A stretch of DNA of 6,902 bases. Origin: Anaerolineales bacterium (GTDB lineage Bacteria; Chloroflexota; Anaerolineae; 4572-78; NAK82). Where the stretch lies: contig JAHELX010000330.1 of NCBI GenBank assembly GCA_024643945.1, positions 1 through 6,902 on the forward strand. Direction: 5' to 3'. Positions 6,643 to 6,902 of this stretch are shown here, piece by piece. Positions within the stretch are counted from its first letter, which is position 1. Every line of letters begins with the position of its first letter. The notes under the pieces are model-generated. The model saw only the letters and a program-made list of their open reading frames with translations. It was not told where the DNA came from and ran no database searches. The position numbers were made by a program, and so were the translations under genes.

Positions 6643-6694
6643 ATGATGCCCTTTGGGTATATGATGCCCTTTGGATATATGATGCCCTTTGGGT
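6641..6694. repeat. Three tandem 18-bp repeats containing the ribosome-binding site of the first gene
   Basis: Units at 6641-6658, 6659-6676 and 6677-6694 follow the consensus ATATGATGCCCTTTGGGT; the middle copy has one change (GGAT). A degraded fourth copy may start at 6695. On the minus strand every copy reads AAAGGG-CATCAT-AT, i.e. a Shine-Dalgarno core with ideal spacing, but only the copy nearest the gene ends in ATG; the others have ATA. Confidence 0.9.
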
Positions 6695-6722
6695 AGATTA
6701 TCGCCCCTGTTCAGGAAGTGAT

Positions 6723-6828
6723 TTGGGTGTGACTAAAATCAGTTGGGAACATCCTTGCGAAGGTTCTGAACCTTCGCAAGGATGTGATGTTGATGAGGAT
6801 GTGATCAATCAAGTTTAGTCAGACCCAA
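6723..6828. mobile_element. MITE-like non-coding element, 106 bp, with 15-bp terminal inverted repeats
   Basis: The ends are TTGGGTGTGACTAAA (6723-6737) and TTTAGTCAGACCCAA (6814-6828), reverse complements with one mismatch. GTGAT occurs immediately outside both ends (6718-6722 and 6829-6833), as expected of a 5-bp target-site duplication; the similarity extends to AAGTGAT if the last AA is counted. Inside is a perfect 18-bp inverted repeat (6749-6766 and 6768-6785, arm GAACCTTCGCAAGGATGT), plus a 9-bp direct repeat GGATGTGAT (6780-6788, 6797-6805). No open frame of useful size is present, so it would need a transposase supplied elsewhere. The transposon family cannot be named from this. Confidence 0.7.
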
Positions 6829-6875
6829 GTGATCTGCTCTTTCCCGTCCGAAAGCTGTCCGGGAGGGCTGGCCAT
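6819..6875 (-). CDS. Possible 18-codon mini-ORF / leader peptide (MASPPGQLSDGKEQITWV)
   Basis: An ATG at 6875-6873 follows a textbook ribosome-binding site (AAGGAG, 7-nt spacer). An in-frame TAA lies 18 nt upstream of the ATG, so this ATG is the only start. The frame ends at TGA 6821-6819, inside the terminal repeat of the MITE-like element. If the element and one GTGAT copy are removed, the frame would have ended as ITS-stop instead of ITWV-stop, so it was short before the insertion too. It has no run of one amino acid that would mark a classical attenuator. It could be a leader peptide, the remnant of a decayed gene, or chance. Confidence 0.35.
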   Translation of the reverse strand: MASPPGQLSDGKEQITWV

Positions 6876-6902
6876 ATTATCTCTCCTTCCTTAACATTTT
6901 AT

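Noticed and set aside
6403..6696. Plus-strand frame ending in repeated MMPFGY
   Set aside because: It is antisense to the 107-residue gene, and the peptide repeat is simply the translated 18-bp tandem repeat.
6697..6702. GATAAT as a -10 promoter box for the cluster
   Set aside because: No acceptable -35 hexamer lies 16-18 nt upstream, so a promoter call is not supported; the sequence remains only a weak candidate.
6749..6785. Intrinsic terminator at the 18-bp inverted repeat
   Set aside because: The stem is perfect, but no T-run follows on either strand; it fits better as the interior of the MITE-like element.
6790..6812. FNR/CRP-type operator (TTGAT...ATCAA on the minus strand)
   Set aside because: The half-sites are separated by about 13 nt instead of 4, and they lie within the repeat element.

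Overview
The window carries one block of genes, all on the minus strand, so it reads from high coordinates to low. It encodes an electron-bifurcating heterodisulfide reductase-type (HdrABC) complex with its hydrogenase connector. In transcription order the genes are: a possible 18-codon mini-ORF (6875-6819); a small four-cysteine protein of unknown function (6642-6319); HdrC (6213-5620); HdrB (5623-4751); a stand-alone cyclic-nucleotide-binding-fold protein (4729-4250); a very large HdrA carrying an internal NADPH/GltD-type module (4239-820); MvhD (706-263); and the 5' end of an MvhG-type hydrogenase small subunit (from 241), which runs off the window. The large subunit probably follows outside it. 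No gene on the plus strand is convincing.

The organism is most likely an anaerobic bacterium. Genes have Shine-Dalgarno starts, tight spacing (including an ATGA overlap between hdrC and hdrB) and moderately high GC. The GltD-fused HdrA and the intergenic palindromes fit lineages such as anaerobic Chloroflexota or other deep-branching anaerobes. That placement is inference; no marker gene is present.

How the genes should work together, by analogy with methanogen MvhADG-HdrABC: hydrogenase electrons pass through the MvhD [2Fe-2S] protein to the HdrA flavin. The flavin bifurcates them, one branch going through HdrC to the non-cubane clusters of HdrB and the other through the HdrA ferredoxin domains to ferredoxin. 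The HdrA here has about 490 extra residues placed between the two cluster motifs of its inserted ferredoxin domain. These carry a second FAD site and an NAD(P)H site, so pyridine nucleotide is a likely additional donor or acceptor. All ten cysteine ligands of HdrB are present, so a disulfide or similar substrate remains plausible, although its identity cannot be read from the sequence.

The intergenic gaps are the other notable part. Each of the three larger ones holds repeat structure: a 15-bp-stem hairpin between hdrA and mvhD; a GTTGCGT-type palindrome upstream of hdrC; and, at the head of the cluster, an 18-bp tandem triplicate directly upstream of the first ATG, preceded by a 106-bp MITE-like element with 15-bp terminal inverted repeats and an apparent 5-bp target duplication (GTGAT). 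No gene-free stretch exceeds 300 bases; the longest (6643-6902) is described by its repeats and mini-ORF. No RNA gene, CRISPR array or convincing intrinsic terminator was seen.
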